Shown here in pieces: positions 1 through 8,728 of a stretch of 62,621 nt of DNA. A program made the position numbers and the translations under genes. Every line of letters begins with the position of its first letter. Position 1 is the stretch's first letter. The notes beneath the pieces are model-generated. The model saw only the letters and a list, made by a program, of their open reading frames with translations. It searched no databases and was not told the DNA's origin. The stretch comes from a bacterium BMS3Abin11 (lineage in GTDB: Bacteria > Pseudomonadota > Gammaproteobacteria > BMS3Bbin11). The stretch lies in assembly GCA_002897635.1 (NCBI GenBank), contig BDTD01000028.1, positions 1 to 62,621 on the forward strand. The letters run 5' to 3'.

Positions 1-42
1 ACCATTGAACTGATGATGTAGTGTGGGTTTACATATAGGAAT

Positions 43-80
43 ATATGGGTGTCTATTTAGTTGCTGCGGGGTTGTTTATT
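43..80 (+). repeat. Short form of an intergenic repeat also found after leuS
   Basis: Positions 43-60 resemble the ATATGGGNACCTCT motif. Positions 61-80 match 55734-55753 downstream of leuS at 19 of 20 bases. At 55587-55753 the same two ends are separated by hairpins and a REP pair; here they are adjacent, as if the middle were missing. The repeat also supplies the last codons of the transposase fragment that follows. Seen directly in the sequence; the shared-element reading is inference. Confidence 0.5.
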
Positions 81-287
81 CTGCTCTTCATTATCCCTGC
101 GTTGGTCAATGCCAGAATCGAATAAACTGACCATATTGTTCTTGAGTTGCTTACGCCAGGTCTGAATCTGGTTAACGTGAACATCATATTCACTGGATAA
201 TTCTGCCAGTGTCTTCTCGCCCTGCAGGGCGGCTAATGCCACTTTTGCTTTGAAGGCTGGTGAGTGATTTCGTCTTTTTCTTCGCAT
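57..287 (-). pseudogene. IS3-family transposase OrfA, 3'-truncated remnant
   Basis: The 76-residue product begins with the basic segment MRRKRRNHSPAFKAKVALAA, followed by the helix-turn-helix region (TLAELSSEYDVHVNQIQTWR) of IS3-family OrfA/InsN-like proteins, which bind the element's terminal repeats. The usual OrfA is about 90-100 residues. Here the tail (NKQPRSN) is encoded by the intergenic repeat at 61-80, so the 3' end has been replaced. No OrfB with the DDE catalytic domain is present, so the element cannot move on its own. Start ATG at 285-287, with a purine-rich stretch upstream (GAGGAAACAG). Family assignment is confident; the truncation mechanism is inferred. Confidence 0.75.
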
Positions 288-342
288 CTTCTGTTTCCTC
301 GTTACTTGAGTGAAAATTTAACAGAAAATACACTTATCTCAA

Positions 343-362
343 TGTCCTAATTTTGGGGGCCA
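343..362. repeat. Outer end (terminal inverted repeat) of the IS3-family element
   Basis: The sequence TGTCCTAATTTTGGGGGCCA reads, on the minus strand, as TGGCCCCCAAAATTAGGACA, a TG-starting end typical of IS3-group terminal repeats. It lies about 55 bp upstream of the orfA start and exactly where the hydantoinase reading frame loses family similarity. The opposite end is not in the window. Confidence 0.6.
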
Positions 363-709
363 CTTCTTATATCCAGCGCAAATATATCCGGACGGTTCTG
401 GGATCCTATACGTAGCGCATCGGCAAAGCCTTCGGTGATGACCAGCACTGTCGGCATGCCCTTGCGTTCAAGCAGTGCATTGGTGGCAACGGCTGTGCCC
501 ATGCGGATGCTATCAATCTGTCTTACAGGGATGGGTTCAAAGTTGTTTAGTGAAAGGATGTACCGGATGCCAGCGATTGCTGCATCAGGGTATTGCTCGG
601 GGTTTTCTGACAGCAGTTTATGTGTGTGCAGCACACCCTTCGGATCACAGGCGACAACATCGGTAAAGGTACCGCCACGGTCTATCCAGAATTTCCACTT
701 ATTTTTCAT
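363..709 (-). pseudogene. 5-oxoprolinase / hydantoinase A, N-terminal fragment cut by an IS
   Basis: Only about 115 residues of a subunit that is normally about 650-700 (HyuA) or more (OplaH) remain. The start MKNKWKFWIDRGGTFTDVVA is the classical N-terminal ATP-binding motif (DRGGTFTD) of the family, which opens 5-oxoproline or hydantoin rings using ATP. The segment RMGTAVATNALLERKGM is also characteristic. Reading continues to about position 363 and then enters the IS end, where a stop is met at 347-349. No downstream part is seen beyond the IS fragment, so the gene is inactive here. It lies next to the DevA-like gene on the same strand (22 bp gap). Confidence 0.8.
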
Positions 710-731
710 AAAAGCAGATAACCTATAATTG

Positions 732-1442
732 TTATTTGAGCAGTCCGGTGCGTCCCGCCTCTCCGATCGTCATATCAACGAAACGGCCATCTTCAAGCGC
801 AAGCACGCGGTCAGCAATATCCAGAACGCGAGGATCGTATGTAACCAGCAGGACGGTCGCGCCCTGCTTTGTGGCCAGATCATGTAACTGTTCCACGATG
901 ACTCGCCCTGTCTTGCCGTCAAGCAATGCCGTCGGTTCGTCGGCAAGGATGATCTTTGGACGCATAACCAGGGCGCGGGCAATCGCAACCCGTTGCCTCT
1001 GCCCTCCTGAAAGCTGGCGGGGAAACTTGTCTATGTGGTCGCCGAGGCCAACCTGCTCCAGAATGTTGTCTGCCGCCTCAGAGGGTGACCTGATTTCCGG
1101 GTGCAGGCGCAGTCCCATCATCAGATTCTGATGCGCCGTCAGCGCATCAATCAGGTTGTGGAGCTGAAAAATAAAACCGATATTCTGACGTACCTCACGC
1201 AGCACCTTCTGTGACGCACCATACAGTTCCCACCCCAACAAATTTACACTACCTTCCTGCAGGCGCCTCAGGGCGCCGATCAGGGTCAGGAATGTTGTTT
1301 TTCCCGAACCGGAAGGTCCGGTGATAATGACCACCTCGCCTGCACTTACCGTTCCCGTCAGTGAAAACAGCACCTGGCGACGTAAATGACCTTCGCCATA
1401 GGAATAACTGATATCCTTGAATTCAATAATGGGATTGTTCAT
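732..1442 (-). CDS. devA: DevA-type ABC exporter ATPase with altered H-loop
   Basis: 236-residue ATPase of the DevA/LolD-MacB group that drives a tripartite exporter with the permease and adaptor genes immediately upstream. Walker [10 protein letters not shown] lies near residue 42, signature LSGGQRQ near 144, Walker B IILADEP near 165. The start ATG at 1440-1442 is preferred over an upstream one because it gives the usual N-terminus ([10 protein letters not shown]) and a 4-bp ATGA overlap with the permease stop. Oddity: the H-loop, normally VTHD, reads VTYDPRV, so the switch histidine needed for efficient hydrolysis is replaced by tyrosine. The D-loop region (TALLDGK) is also slightly off. 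The protein may be impaired; the frame is otherwise intact. Confidence 0.85.
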   Translation of the reverse strand: MNNPIIEFKDISYSYGEGHLRRQVLFSLTGTVSAGEVVIITGPSGSGKTTFLTLIGALRRLQEGSVNLLGWELYGASQKVLREVRQNIGFIFQLHNLIDALTAHQNLMMGLRLHPEIRSPSEAADNILEQVGLGDHIDKFPRQLSGGQRQRVAIARALVMRPKIILADEPTALLDGKTGRVIVEQLHDLATKQGATVLLVTYDPRVLDIADRVLALEDGRFVDMTIGEAGRTGLLK

Positions 1443-2614
1443 CGGAAGAGTTCTGCAGGGTCTGCTTTTTTCAGATGGCGCATGGCAAGAAGCCCTGCCA
1501 GTATGCACATAATTGCCGTAGAGGTAAAAGCAATGGCCGCTTTATCAAGGCTCAGGATCATCGTATAGCCAGTCGATGCGGCCGTATAACGATAGATCAC
1601 CCACGACAGGATTGTACCGGGGATGAAGCCCAGTACCGACAAAATAAGAGACTGCTTGAGCACCAGGACGGAAAAAAACCGGTCGGGATAACCCATCGCC
1701 TTGAGTGTTGCGAATTCGGGCAGATGGTTGATCACATTGGTGTAGAGGATCTGGTAAACGATCACAGCACCGATGATAAACCCCATAATGGCGCCGACGA
1801 TAAACAAAAAACCGATAGCGGCAGTCTTGTTCCAGTAGTCTATTTCATGTTGGACGAATCCGGCACGCGTCAGCACCTCAATGTCCTTGCCACCTAGTGC
1901 CCTGCTGATTTTTTTGCGCATAATCTGCGGATCAACGCCTGGCTCGAGCCGTACCAGACCGACATTCACAAGTTCCGGCGAGGCGTTCGGGAAAAGTGCA
2001 AAAAACGTCTGCTCTCCCATCAGTATATTCCCGAAGGACGCGAAGGTGACGCCGATGTCGAACAGCCCATCAACGGTGACATGGCGACCCTCTACTGTTG
2101 CGGCAAAGGGCCCATCATGATTGTAGCGTTCAACCACATTACCGAAATAACTGCTGAGGCCTTTTTTATCAAACAGGACACCCCCGGCAACCGTGAGCTT
2201 CTTCTCCTGGTCGATGATGTCCGGCAGGGTCAGCATATGACGCCCTGGCTGAAGGCCCATGCACAATATCCAGCGCTGATAACCCGTATTGATATTTTTA
2301 AAACTGCAGAATGAATAATAAAGGGGAAGCACTTCACTGACACCGACAACGCCCGCTGCCTGCATAAGCCGTGGGCGAGAAAAGTCATGTTGTGAGCCAA
2401 AGAACTCAAACCCGGCGGGTATAATCACCAGTTGTGCATTCAGGTGTCTGAGTACCTTGGTAGCACTGTCGTTCATTGCCGAATAGAAACCGATCTGCAC
2501 CAGGATCAATAAAACGGCAAAACTTATTCCGGCGAGTGCGGCGGCAAGCCGGCGCTTCTCGAAGATGATCTGACGCCATGCGAGCGAGAATCTCTCCTGA
2601 CCGGTATGCCCCAT
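1439..2614 (-). CDS. devC: DevC-type ABC exporter permease (FtsX/MacB fold)
   Basis: 391-residue inner-membrane permease. One N-terminal helix (about residues 22-45, RRLAAALAGISFAVLLILVQ) is followed by a periplasmic domain of about 220 residues and three C-terminal helices (about 265-290, 320-345, 360-385). This is the FtsX-like topology of DevC and MacB. DevC proteins work with DevA (ATPase) and DevB (HlyD-type adaptor) to export lipids or small molecules through an outer-membrane channel. The three genes are contiguous: 4-bp overlap with the ATPase and 3 bp from the adaptor. No TolC gene is adjacent; TolC homologues elsewhere in the window could serve. Substrate unknown. Confidence 0.88.
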   Translation of the reverse strand: MGHTGQERFSLAWRQIIFEKRRLAAALAGISFAVLLILVQIGFYSAMNDSATKVLRHLNAQLVIIPAGFEFFGSQHDFSRPRLMQAAGVVGVSEVLPLYYSFCSFKNINTGYQRWILCMGLQPGRHMLTLPDIIDQEKKLTVAGGVLFDKKGLSSYFGNVVERYNHDGPFAATVEGRHVTVDGLFDIGVTFASFGNILMGEQTFFALFPNASPELVNVGLVRLEPGVDPQIMRKKISRALGGKDIEVLTRAGFVQHEIDYWNKTAAIGFLFIVGAIMGFIIGAVIVYQILYTNVINHLPEFATLKAMGYPDRFFSVLVLKQSLILSVLGFIPGTILSWVIYRYTAASTGYTMILSLDKAAIAFTSTAIMCILAGLLAMRHLKKADPAELFR

Positions 2615-2617
2615 GAT

Positions 2618-3463
2618 TCAATTCTCTGTGTGAAGTGTATCTATGCGTGCTGTGCCCTGCAGGTTGATAAATCGTGCCGCTCGCACGCTATCTTGCAGAG
2701 TGATGTAGACTTTTACGATACGGGACTCACTATTCGGCACAGGATTGAGCGAATAGATTGCTACCCGCGTGAGGCTGGGTGCTATGCGTGTGACCGTGCC
2801 GGTGAGCGGCATGTTGAGTGCCGGACTTCTGAAGATTGCGGATTGTCCTTTTTTCACATATTTGATATCGGTCTCGTAGACCTCGGCGACCGCTTCCATA
2901 TGGTCAACGTCCCCGATCTCGGCGATACCCGTCGTTTCTGAAACGGCTTCGCCGTCGCGGGCGTAGATGCCAAGCACCATGCCATCGACCGGTGAGCGTA
3001 TAATCATCTTGTTGAGTAACGCCTCGGCTCGCTTGAGATTAAGTCGTGCCTTCTCCAGTGCTATGTGTGCCCGTTCAGATGCATCGCGTTGATCGTAGAA
3101 AGATTCCTGCGAGATGGATTTATCCCGGAAAAGTATTTGTCGACGATCAAATTCACGCTTTTTTTCCAGCGCATCTACTTTTGCCCGTTCGACTTCAGTC
3201 CTGGCTATCCCGACCTCAAGCCTGCGAACATTCGCCATGTCAAAAATGGCAATGACATCGCCTTTCCTGACCCTTTGGCCTTCTTTCAAGGGCATTTCGG
3301 AGATTCTTACCGAAATAAAGGAAGGCGGACCTGCAAGTGTGTAGATACCGTTGTGTGGTTCAAGACGAGCAAGAGCGCCGATCTTTTCAGGCCGGGAGGC
3401 AGTATCAGCAAAGGCCAGGGGTAGCGTAAAAAGACAAATCAATACGGCAACAATACTTCTCAT
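2618..3463 (-). CDS. devB: DevB/HlyD-type periplasmic adaptor
   Basis: 281 residues. It begins with a Sec signal (MRSIVAVLICLFTLPLAFAD). The two half lipoyl motifs (around LKEGQRVRKGDVIAIFD and IIRSPVDGMVLGIYARDGE) are split by a short coiled-coil hairpin (about residues 75-135), followed by a beta-barrel (MEAVAEVYETDIKYVKKGQ) and a membrane-proximal segment. Such adaptors bridge the inner-membrane ABC permease to an outer-membrane channel. It is the first gene of the leftward adaptor-permease-ATPase operon. Its coiled coil is much shorter than in the two HlyD proteins at 31-50 kb, so this exporter is of a different type. Confidence 0.88.
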   Translation of the reverse strand: MRSIVAVLICLFTLPLAFADTASRPEKIGALARLEPHNGIYTLAGPPSFISVRISEMPLKEGQRVRKGDVIAIFDMANVRRLEVGIARTEVERAKVDALEKKREFDRRQILFRDKSISQESFYDQRDASERAHIALEKARLNLKRAEALLNKMIIRSPVDGMVLGIYARDGEAVSETTGIAEIGDVDHMEAVAEVYETDIKYVKKGQSAIFRSPALNMPLTGTVTRIAPSLTRVAIYSLNPVPNSESRIVKVYITLQDSVRAARFINLQGTARIDTLHTEN

Positions 3464-3518
3464 GACCCAACTCCATGTATTCCGGGGACAGTATACCTGT
3501 TTAATTTCTATAATATTT

Positions 3519-3562
3519 GGGTCAGAGTAAAACTCTAGTCGAAAAGAATTTTACTCTGACCC
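3519..3562. repeat. GGGTCAGAGTA-type palindrome (REP-like)
   Basis: Two perfect 14-bp arms (3519-3532 and 3549-3562, GGGTCAGAGTAAAA and its complement) flank a 16-nt loop. A further related half-site lies at 3620-3637, and a GGGGACAGTATACC motif at 3483-3496. In other genomes motifs of this kind accompany REP-associated tyrosine transposases (established knowledge). No such transposase is in the window. Confidence 0.65.
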
Positions 3563-3666
3563 CAAAATTTCTGATGGAGGCGATCGAAAAGGTCGGGATT
3601 TTCATGAGAAGAATATTTCAAGTACTCTGTGACCCCCTTGATTGCTGTTGATTGCCTTTATTGATT

Positions 3667-4383
3667 ATGTTTGTAAAAGAAAAGCTTCCGATGCATTTGT
3701 TAGTCAGTATGGTATTACTGCTGCTGGTCTCGATATTTACTACTGGTGTGGCCAGTTCGCAGGCAGACAGGAATAAAGAGGAGGACTGGTTTGCTGAAGA
3801 CACGGACGCGATAATCGATGCCATTAATGAGGGTGAACTGAATTTCCTGGACAAGCCACCAGATAAACTGGTTTACCACCTCCAAAACACATTTATCGTC
3901 CTGAAAAGCAGTATTGAAACGGGCTGGATCAAGCTGGTGCAATGCCATGAGAACCTGGACAAATTTCCTCGCGTGCAGATCGTCTATAACAAGGACAGGA
4001 TCCGTCATCTGCGTATTACCCAGCAAAAGAATATCGGCAATGCCTGGGTGGAGGATAATACTGTGCAATTAACCGATGTGAAGAGTAATGCCCGTTTATG
4101 TGTCCAGGCCGAGAGTCAGGCATTGATAGCACAGAAAGACGGCACCTTTGTTTTGAAGAATGGCCCGTTCATGAGGAAGTTTCTTGATGGCTATTTCCCG
4201 ATGCGGGTATCAATCGATATCAAATTTCCTACCAATCTCAGTTTCATTGCTATTGAGCCTGTAGAGCAAAAGGGTTTCAGGGTCATCCAGGGGAAACAGA
4301 GTCTGCATCTGGATGCCTGGTTTGAAGGCAGGCTGGTGACGCGTATAAGATTTAAACTTGTTCCCGAAACAAATATCCAGTAG
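3667..4383 (+). CDS. Exported protein of unknown function
   Basis: About 238 residues. I do not recognise the family. A signal peptide is clear: basic start MFVKEKLP, hydrophobic LLVSMVLLLLVSIF, then TTGVASSQA as a likely cleavage region, so the mature protein should be periplasmic or outer-membrane. The mature part begins acidic (KEEDWFAEDTDAIIDAINEG) and then alternates beta-like stretches. Only one cysteine pair is visible (QCHENL and RLCVQAE). ATG 3667 is chosen because it keeps lysines before the hydrophobic core; TTG 3652 and ATG 3691 are alternatives, and no strong ribosome-binding site separates them. The gene stands alone between REP-like palindromes on both sides, with convergent genes downstream. 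Confidence 0.6.
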   Translation: MFVKEKLPMHLLVSMVLLLLVSIFTTGVASSQADRNKEEDWFAEDTDAIIDAINEGELNFLDKPPDKLVYHLQNTFIVLKSSIETGWIKLVQCHENLDKFPRVQIVYNKDRIRHLRITQQKNIGNAWVEDNTVQLTDVKSNARLCVQAESQALIAQKDGTFVLKNGPFMRKFLDGYFPMRVSIDIKFPTNLSFIAIEPVEQKGFRVIQGKQSLHLDAWFEGRLVTRIRFKLVPETNIQ

Positions 4384-4397
4384 TTACGATCAAGTGA

Positions 4398-4426
4398 TCA
4401 GAGTACTTGAAAACAAAGTACTCTGA
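4398..4426. terminator. Palindrome after the unknown gene, possible terminator
   Basis: Arms TCAGAGTACTT (4398-4408) and AAGTACTCTGA (4416-4426) with a 7-nt loop. An outer ATCAAG/CTTGAT pair (4389-4394, 4430-4435) extends the stem, and TTGATTTTTTGGATTTTTT follows. It ends the rightward gene at 4383 and faces the leftward DksA-type gene. It belongs to the same GGGGTCAGAGTAC repeat family as 3519-3562. Confidence 0.6.
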
Positions 4427-4465
4427 CCCCTTGATTTTTTGGATTTTTTGAGAGTAACAGGCAAA

Positions 4466-4834
4466 TCACGCCCGCTCGTGTTTTGCCTGGCAATTGATAC
4501 AGCGAACAGCGGTGGGATAAGCCTGCAAGCGGGCAATGGCAATCGGTGCATCACAATCGATACATCTGCCGTATTTACCCTCGTCCATACGTTTAATGGC
4601 ACGCTCAAGGTTTTTCAGTTCATGCTGATGCTGAGTTAACATGGCAAGATTAATTTCGGTCAGCATTTCACTGAGTGATTCTTCCTGAGCATCGTGAACC
4701 CTGCCAGCCATGGAGATGGCATCACTGCTTCCATCCCTGATCAATTTATCATGAATTTCCTGCAGCAGCTGTTTTCTGTAGGTCAGCAGGCGGTCGCGTA
4801 GTTGGTTTAGATCTTTTTCATTGATGTTTGGCAT
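4466..4834 (-). CDS. DksA/TraR-family zinc-finger protein
   Basis: 122 residues. An N-terminal coiled-coil hairpin (about residues 5-85, rich in Leu/Glu/Lys) is followed by a four-cysteine zinc finger, CIDC-x17-CINC (about residues 95-117). Members bind in the RNA polymerase secondary channel; DksA tunes rRNA and amino-acid promoters with ppGpp. DksA itself is usually about 150 residues with a DxxDxA tip; here the tip region (GRVHDAQEESLSEML) does not show that motif. I therefore call it a DksA-like/TraR-family protein such as the C4-type YbiI group rather than DksA. It is leftward, 85 bp downstream of metH, separated from it by a hairpin-forming repeat. Confidence 0.8.
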   Translation of the reverse strand: MPNINEKDLNQLRDRLLTYRKQLLQEIHDKLIRDGSSDAISMAGRVHDAQEESLSEMLTEINLAMLTQHQHELKNLERAIKRMDEGKYGRCIDCDAPIAIARLQAYPTAVRCINCQAKHERA

Positions 4835-4860
4835 TTAAAAGCTCCGTTAAAAGGCTCTGT

Positions 4861-4918
4861 GTTACGTATTACGTTTTATGTTTTATGTAAACCCTAAAAC
4901 GTAAATCGTAAAACTTCG
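4861..4918. repeat. Heptamer-type inverted repeat between metH and the DksA-like gene
   Basis: The left half repeats TTACGTATTACGTTTTATG-like units, and the right half (CCTAAAACGTAAATCGTAAAA) carries the complementary units at about 7-bp spacing. The array can fold as an imperfect hairpin just after the metH stop codon. The same ACGTTTT family recurs at 15620-15664. Seen directly; a terminator role is inferred. Confidence 0.5.
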
Positions 4919-4919
4919 T

Positions 4920-7900
4920 TTAATTGTCATCCGGCTCATAAGCCAGCACCGGGGCCAGCCAGCGCTCCACCTCGGCCTTCGTCATGCCTTTTCGTCTGGC
5001 ATAATCCTCAACCTGATCCTGGCCGATGCGACCGGTTCCGAAATAACGTGCGTCGGGGTGGGCAAAATAGAAGCCACTGACGGCCGCTGCCGGATACATG
5101 GCATAGCTTTCGGTGAGGCTTACCTTTGAGCGCTGGTCGGCTTCCAACAGTTGCCACAGCAGTGCTTTCTCCGTGTGGTCAGGGCAGGCAGGATAACCGG
5201 GCGCAGGCCTGATGCCCTGGTACTTCTCTTTAATTAATTCTTCATTTGTCAGTTTCTCATTTGATGCATAGCCCCAAAATTCACGTCGTGTGCGTTGATG
5301 CATTAGCTCGGTAAAGGCCTCTGCCAGGCGGTCAGCTATGGCTTTCAGCATGATGGAATTATAATCATCGTGATCAGCTTCAAATTCAGCCAGTTTTTCT
5401 TCGATACCCAGGCCTGCAGTGACTATAAAGGCGCCAATATAATCGGCAATGCCGCTACTTTCTGGCTGCAGGTAATCGGATAGGCAAAGATTGGGTGTAT
5501 CTCTTTTGACCATCTGCTGGCGTATGCCGTGAAGTTTCAGCTGTACCGTATTGCGCTGATCATCGGTGTAGACATTAATGTCATCATGGTCGATGCTGTT
5601 AGCCGGGAAAAATCCCACAACTGCCTGTGCCTGTAGCCATTTTCCATCGATGATTTTTTTTAGCATCACCTGTGCATCATCATACAGCTCGCGTGCATGT
5701 ACCCCTTTCTCAGGGTGCTCAAAAATGGCCGGATAGCGCCCACTAAGCTCCCATGCATGAAAGAATGGTGACCAGTCGATGTAGTGTGAAATTTCTTCCA
5801 GCGAATAGTCGTCGAACTGGCGTATACCGAGAAATGAGGGCTTAACTGGAACATAGCCAGAGTCTTCACTGCGGAAGCGGTTAGCATGTACCTGTTCCAT
5901 GCTTGCCAGCTTCCGTGCCTGTTGATTACTGGCACGTCGTACACGCAGGGCCTCATGTTCTTCATTTACCTGTTGAATGTATGCCTCGCGACCCTTTTTC
6001 TGTAACAGGTTATTGGCAACTCCAACGGCGCGAGAGGCATCCAGTACATGAACAGATGTACCATCATATTGCGGTGCTATTTTTACAGCAGTGTGTATCT
6101 TTGATGTGGTGGCGCCACCAATCATCAACGGCAGTGTGTAATCCAGGCGTTGCATTTCTTTTGCCATGTGTACCATTTCATCGAGTGACGGGGTGATCAG
6201 GCCGGACAGACCGATGATATCCACATTTTCTTCGATGGCGGTCTTAAGAATGGTCTCTACCGGCACCATGACACCGAGGTCGATGGTTTCATAATTATTA
6301 CATTGCAGAACCACGGCAACGATGTTTTTGCCAATGTCATGCACATCACCTTTGACAGTTGCCAGCAGGATTTTCCCCTGGCTGCTAAGACCCCCAGATT
6401 TTTCCGCCTCTATATATGGCATCAGCCAGGCCACGGCTTTCTTCATTACGCGCGCTGATTTTACTACCTGCGGCAGGAACATCTTGCCGGCACCGAAAAG
6501 ATCACCGACCACATTCATGCCATCCATCAATGGTCCTTCGATAACCTCGATCGGTGTATCAGCCTGCAGGCGTGCTTCTTCCGTATCTTCTTCGATGAAT
6601 TCAGTGATACCTTTTACCAGTGCATGCGAGAGTCGTTCAGTCACTGGCAGTTCGCGCCATTCCCTGTTTTTGTCATCCGCCTGTACGCTACCGTCACCCC
6701 GGTATTTTTCTGCGATATCCAGCAGGCGTTCTGTTGCATCTGCGCGCCGGTTAAGGACTACGTCCTCGACGCGTTCACGTAGTTCATCTGGAAGTTCATC
6801 GTAGATGGCCAATTGGCCGGCATTGACGATACCCATGTCCATGCCTGCACCGATAGCGTGATAGAGGAATACCGCATGTATGGCCTCGCGTAGCAGATTG
6901 TTGCCACGGAAGGAGAATGAGACATTTGACACACCACCTGAAACCAGTGCATCAGGCAATGTTTTTTTGATGTCACGGGTGGCCTCGATGAAGTCCACAC
7001 CGTAATTATTATGTTCCTCGATGCCGGTGGCAATGGCAAAGATGTTCGGGTCAAAGATGATGTCTTCAGCCGGGAAGGCGACTTTCTCTGTCAGCAGTTT
7101 ATAGGCACGGGTGCAGATTTCTACTTTGCGCGCGTGGGTATCAGCCTGACCGTTTTCGTCAAAGGCCATGACGATGATAGCTGCACCGTATTGACGGCAA
7201 AGTCGTGCCTGTTTGAGAAAGGTTTCTTCGCCTTCCTTCATCGAGATGGAGTTAACGATACCCTTGCCCTGTACACATTTAAGGCCAGCTTCAATAATGT
7301 CCCATTTCGACGAATCGATCATAATCGGAACTTTGCATATGTCCGGTTCGGAGCCAATCAGGTTGAGGAACTGAACCATCACCTCTTTTGACTCCAGCAT
7401 GCCCTCATCCATATTGATATCAATGACCTGGGCTCCGTTTTCAACCTGCTGGCGGGCGACCTCCAGTGCCTGTTCATATTCACCTTCTTTGATCAGGCGT
7501 TTGAAGCGCGCAGAACCCGTGACATTGGTGCGTTCGCCGATGTTGACGAATAATGAATCAGGCAGGATATTGCAGGGTTCCAGTCCGGACAAACGGCAGG
7601 CTGCTACTTTTTCCGGCAGGGCGCGAGGTGATTTGTCCGCAATGACCTCTGCAATGGCTTTGATGTGGGCAGGTGTGGTGCCACAGCAGCCACCGACAAT
7701 ATTTAGAAAGCCACTTTCTGCCCATTCGCCAAGATAGCCAGACATATGTGTCGCATCCAGATCATACTCACCCAGTTCATTCGGCAGGCCGGCATTGGGG
7801 TGGGCCGATATGCGGAATTCAGAGATGCGGGACATCTCCGAGACGTACTGACGCAGCTGATCAGGGCCCAGGGCACAGTTCAAACCAATGGTCAGCGGCC

Positions 7901-8627
7901 GAGCATGCCGCAGGCTGTTGTAGAAGGCTTCTACGGTCTGGCCGGACAGGGTGCGCCCAGAGGCATCTGTGATGGTGCCGGATATCATCAATGGCAGGCG
8001 AATTTCATCTTCTGAAAATACTTTTTCCACTGCGAATACAGCCGCTTTAGCGTTTAAGGTATCGAAAATGGTTTCAATCAGAATGATATCTACATTGCCT
8101 TCGATCAGCGCCCGTGTGGCGACACAGTAGTCTTCGACCAGTTCATCGAAGGTGATAGCGCGTGCGCCTGGATCGTTGACATCGACCGAGACGGAAGAGG
8201 TTTTCTGATTTGGCCCCAGCACACCCGCGACAAAACGTGGCTTATCGGCAGTGCTATACTTGTCAGCTGCCTGTCGGGTTAGCTGTGCCGCTGCGAGATT
8301 TATTTCATGTGCATAGTCAGACAGATTGTAACGGGCCAGATCGCTGGGCGTAGCATTAAAACTGTTGGTTTCAAGGATGTCTGCACCGGCCTCAAGATAT
8401 TCTTCATGAATACCACGAATAATGTCTGGCTGCGTCAGTACCAGCAGGTCATTCATGCCTTTGAGATTGACGTCCCAGCCAGCGAATCTTTTACCGTGAT
8501 AATCAGCATCTTTAAGACCGTGGCGCTGAATCATTGTGCCCATAGCACCATCAAGCAGCAGAATGCGTTGCTCTAGTGCATGCAGGAGTTTTGAGGCAGT
8601 TTCAGTATTGCTATAAGGGATATTCAT
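4920..8627 (-). CDS. metH: Cobalamin-dependent methionine synthase
   Basis: 1235 residues, full length (E. coli MetH is 1227). It transfers a methyl group from 5-methyltetrahydrofolate to homocysteine through methylcobalamin in the cytosol. Domains in order: homocysteine-binding barrel (to about 330, with zinc cysteines in GLNCALG and VGGCCGTTP); pterin-binding barrel (from [13 protein letters not shown] near 360); cap and B12-binding Rossmann domain ([12 protein letters not shown] near 765, containing the cobalt-ligand His); C-terminal SAM-dependent reactivation domain ([14 protein letters not shown] near 1175). It heads a leftward methionine/SAM-cycle region. The 101 bp upstream show no cobalamin riboswitch. 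Confidence 0.98.
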   Translation of the reverse strand: MNIPYSNTETASKLLHALEQRILLLDGAMGTMIQRHGLKDADYHGKRFAGWDVNLKGMNDLLVLTQPDIIRGIHEEYLEAGADILETNSFNATPSDLARYNLSDYAHEINLAAAQLTRQAADKYSTADKPRFVAGVLGPNQKTSSVSVDVNDPGARAITFDELVEDYCVATRALIEGNVDIILIETIFDTLNAKAAVFAVEKVFSEDEIRLPLMISGTITDASGRTLSGQTVEAFYNSLRHARPLTIGLNCALGPDQLRQYVSEMSRISEFRISAHPNAGLPNELGEYDLDATHMSGYLGEWAESGFLNIVGGCCGTTPAHIKAIAEVIADKSPRALPEKVAACRLSGLEPCNILPDSLFVNIGERTNVTGSARFKRLIKEGEYEQALEVARQQVENGAQVIDINMDEGMLESKEVMVQFLNLIGSEPDICKVPIMIDSSKWDIIEAGLKCVQGKGIVNSISMKEGEETFLKQARLCRQYGAAIIVMAFDENGQADTHARKVEICTRAYKLLTEKVAFPAEDIIFDPNIFAIATGIEEHNNYGVDFIEATRDIKKTLPDALVSGGVSNVSFSFRGNNLLREAIHAVFLYHAIGAGMDMGIVNAGQLAIYDELPDELRERVEDVVLNRRADATERLLDIAEKYRGDGSVQADDKNREWRELPVTERLSHALVKGITEFIEEDTEEARLQADTPIEVIEGPLMDGMNVVGDLFGAGKMFLPQVVKSARVMKKAVAWLMPYIEAEKSGGLSSQGKILLATVKGDVHDIGKNIVAVVLQCNNYETIDLGVMVPVETILKTAIEENVDIIGLSGLITPSLDEMVHMAKEMQRLDYTLPLMIGGATTSKIHTAVKIAPQYDGTSVHVLDASRAVGVANNLLQKKGREAYIQQVNEEHEALRVRRASNQQARKLASMEQVHANRFRSEDSGYVPVKPSFLGIRQFDDYSLEEISHYIDWSPFFHAWELSGRYPAIFEHPEKGVHARELYDDAQVMLKKIIDGKWLQAQAVVGFFPANSIDHDDINVYTDDQRNTVQLKLHGIRQQMVKRDTPNLCLSDYLQPESSGIADYIGAFIVTAGLGIEEKLAEFEADHDDYNSIMLKAIADRLAEAFTELMHQRTRREFWGYASNEKLTNEELIKEKYQGIRPAPGYPACPDHTEKALLWQLLEADQRSKVSLTESYAMYPAAAVSGFYFAHPDARYFGTGRIGQDQVEDYARRKGMTKAEVERWLAPVLAYEPDDN

Positions 8628-8642
8628 GATTCATAAGGGCCA

Positions 8643-8658
8643 GGGAACCTCTGATTAA
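8643..8658 (+). repeat. GGGNACCTCT intergenic motif, copy
   Basis: GGGAACCTCTGATTAA lies just upstream of the metH start. Related copies are at 23209-23227 and 55587-55606, inverted copies at 55872-55891 and 11771-11784, and a diverged copy at 43-60. Function unknown. Confidence 0.4.
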
Positions 8659-8728
8659 TTATGCCATATCTCTGCGAGATCATATTGTTTTGATTTTGAT
8701 CCATAACTGAACACACTGAGATGACTCG

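Noticed and set aside
736-1131. Open frame on the plus strand over the DevA gene
   Set aside because: Shadow of the leftward ATPase gene; no family features and no ribosome-binding site. Similar antisense frames over metH, ilvD, ahcY, leuS and glnA were dropped for the same reason.
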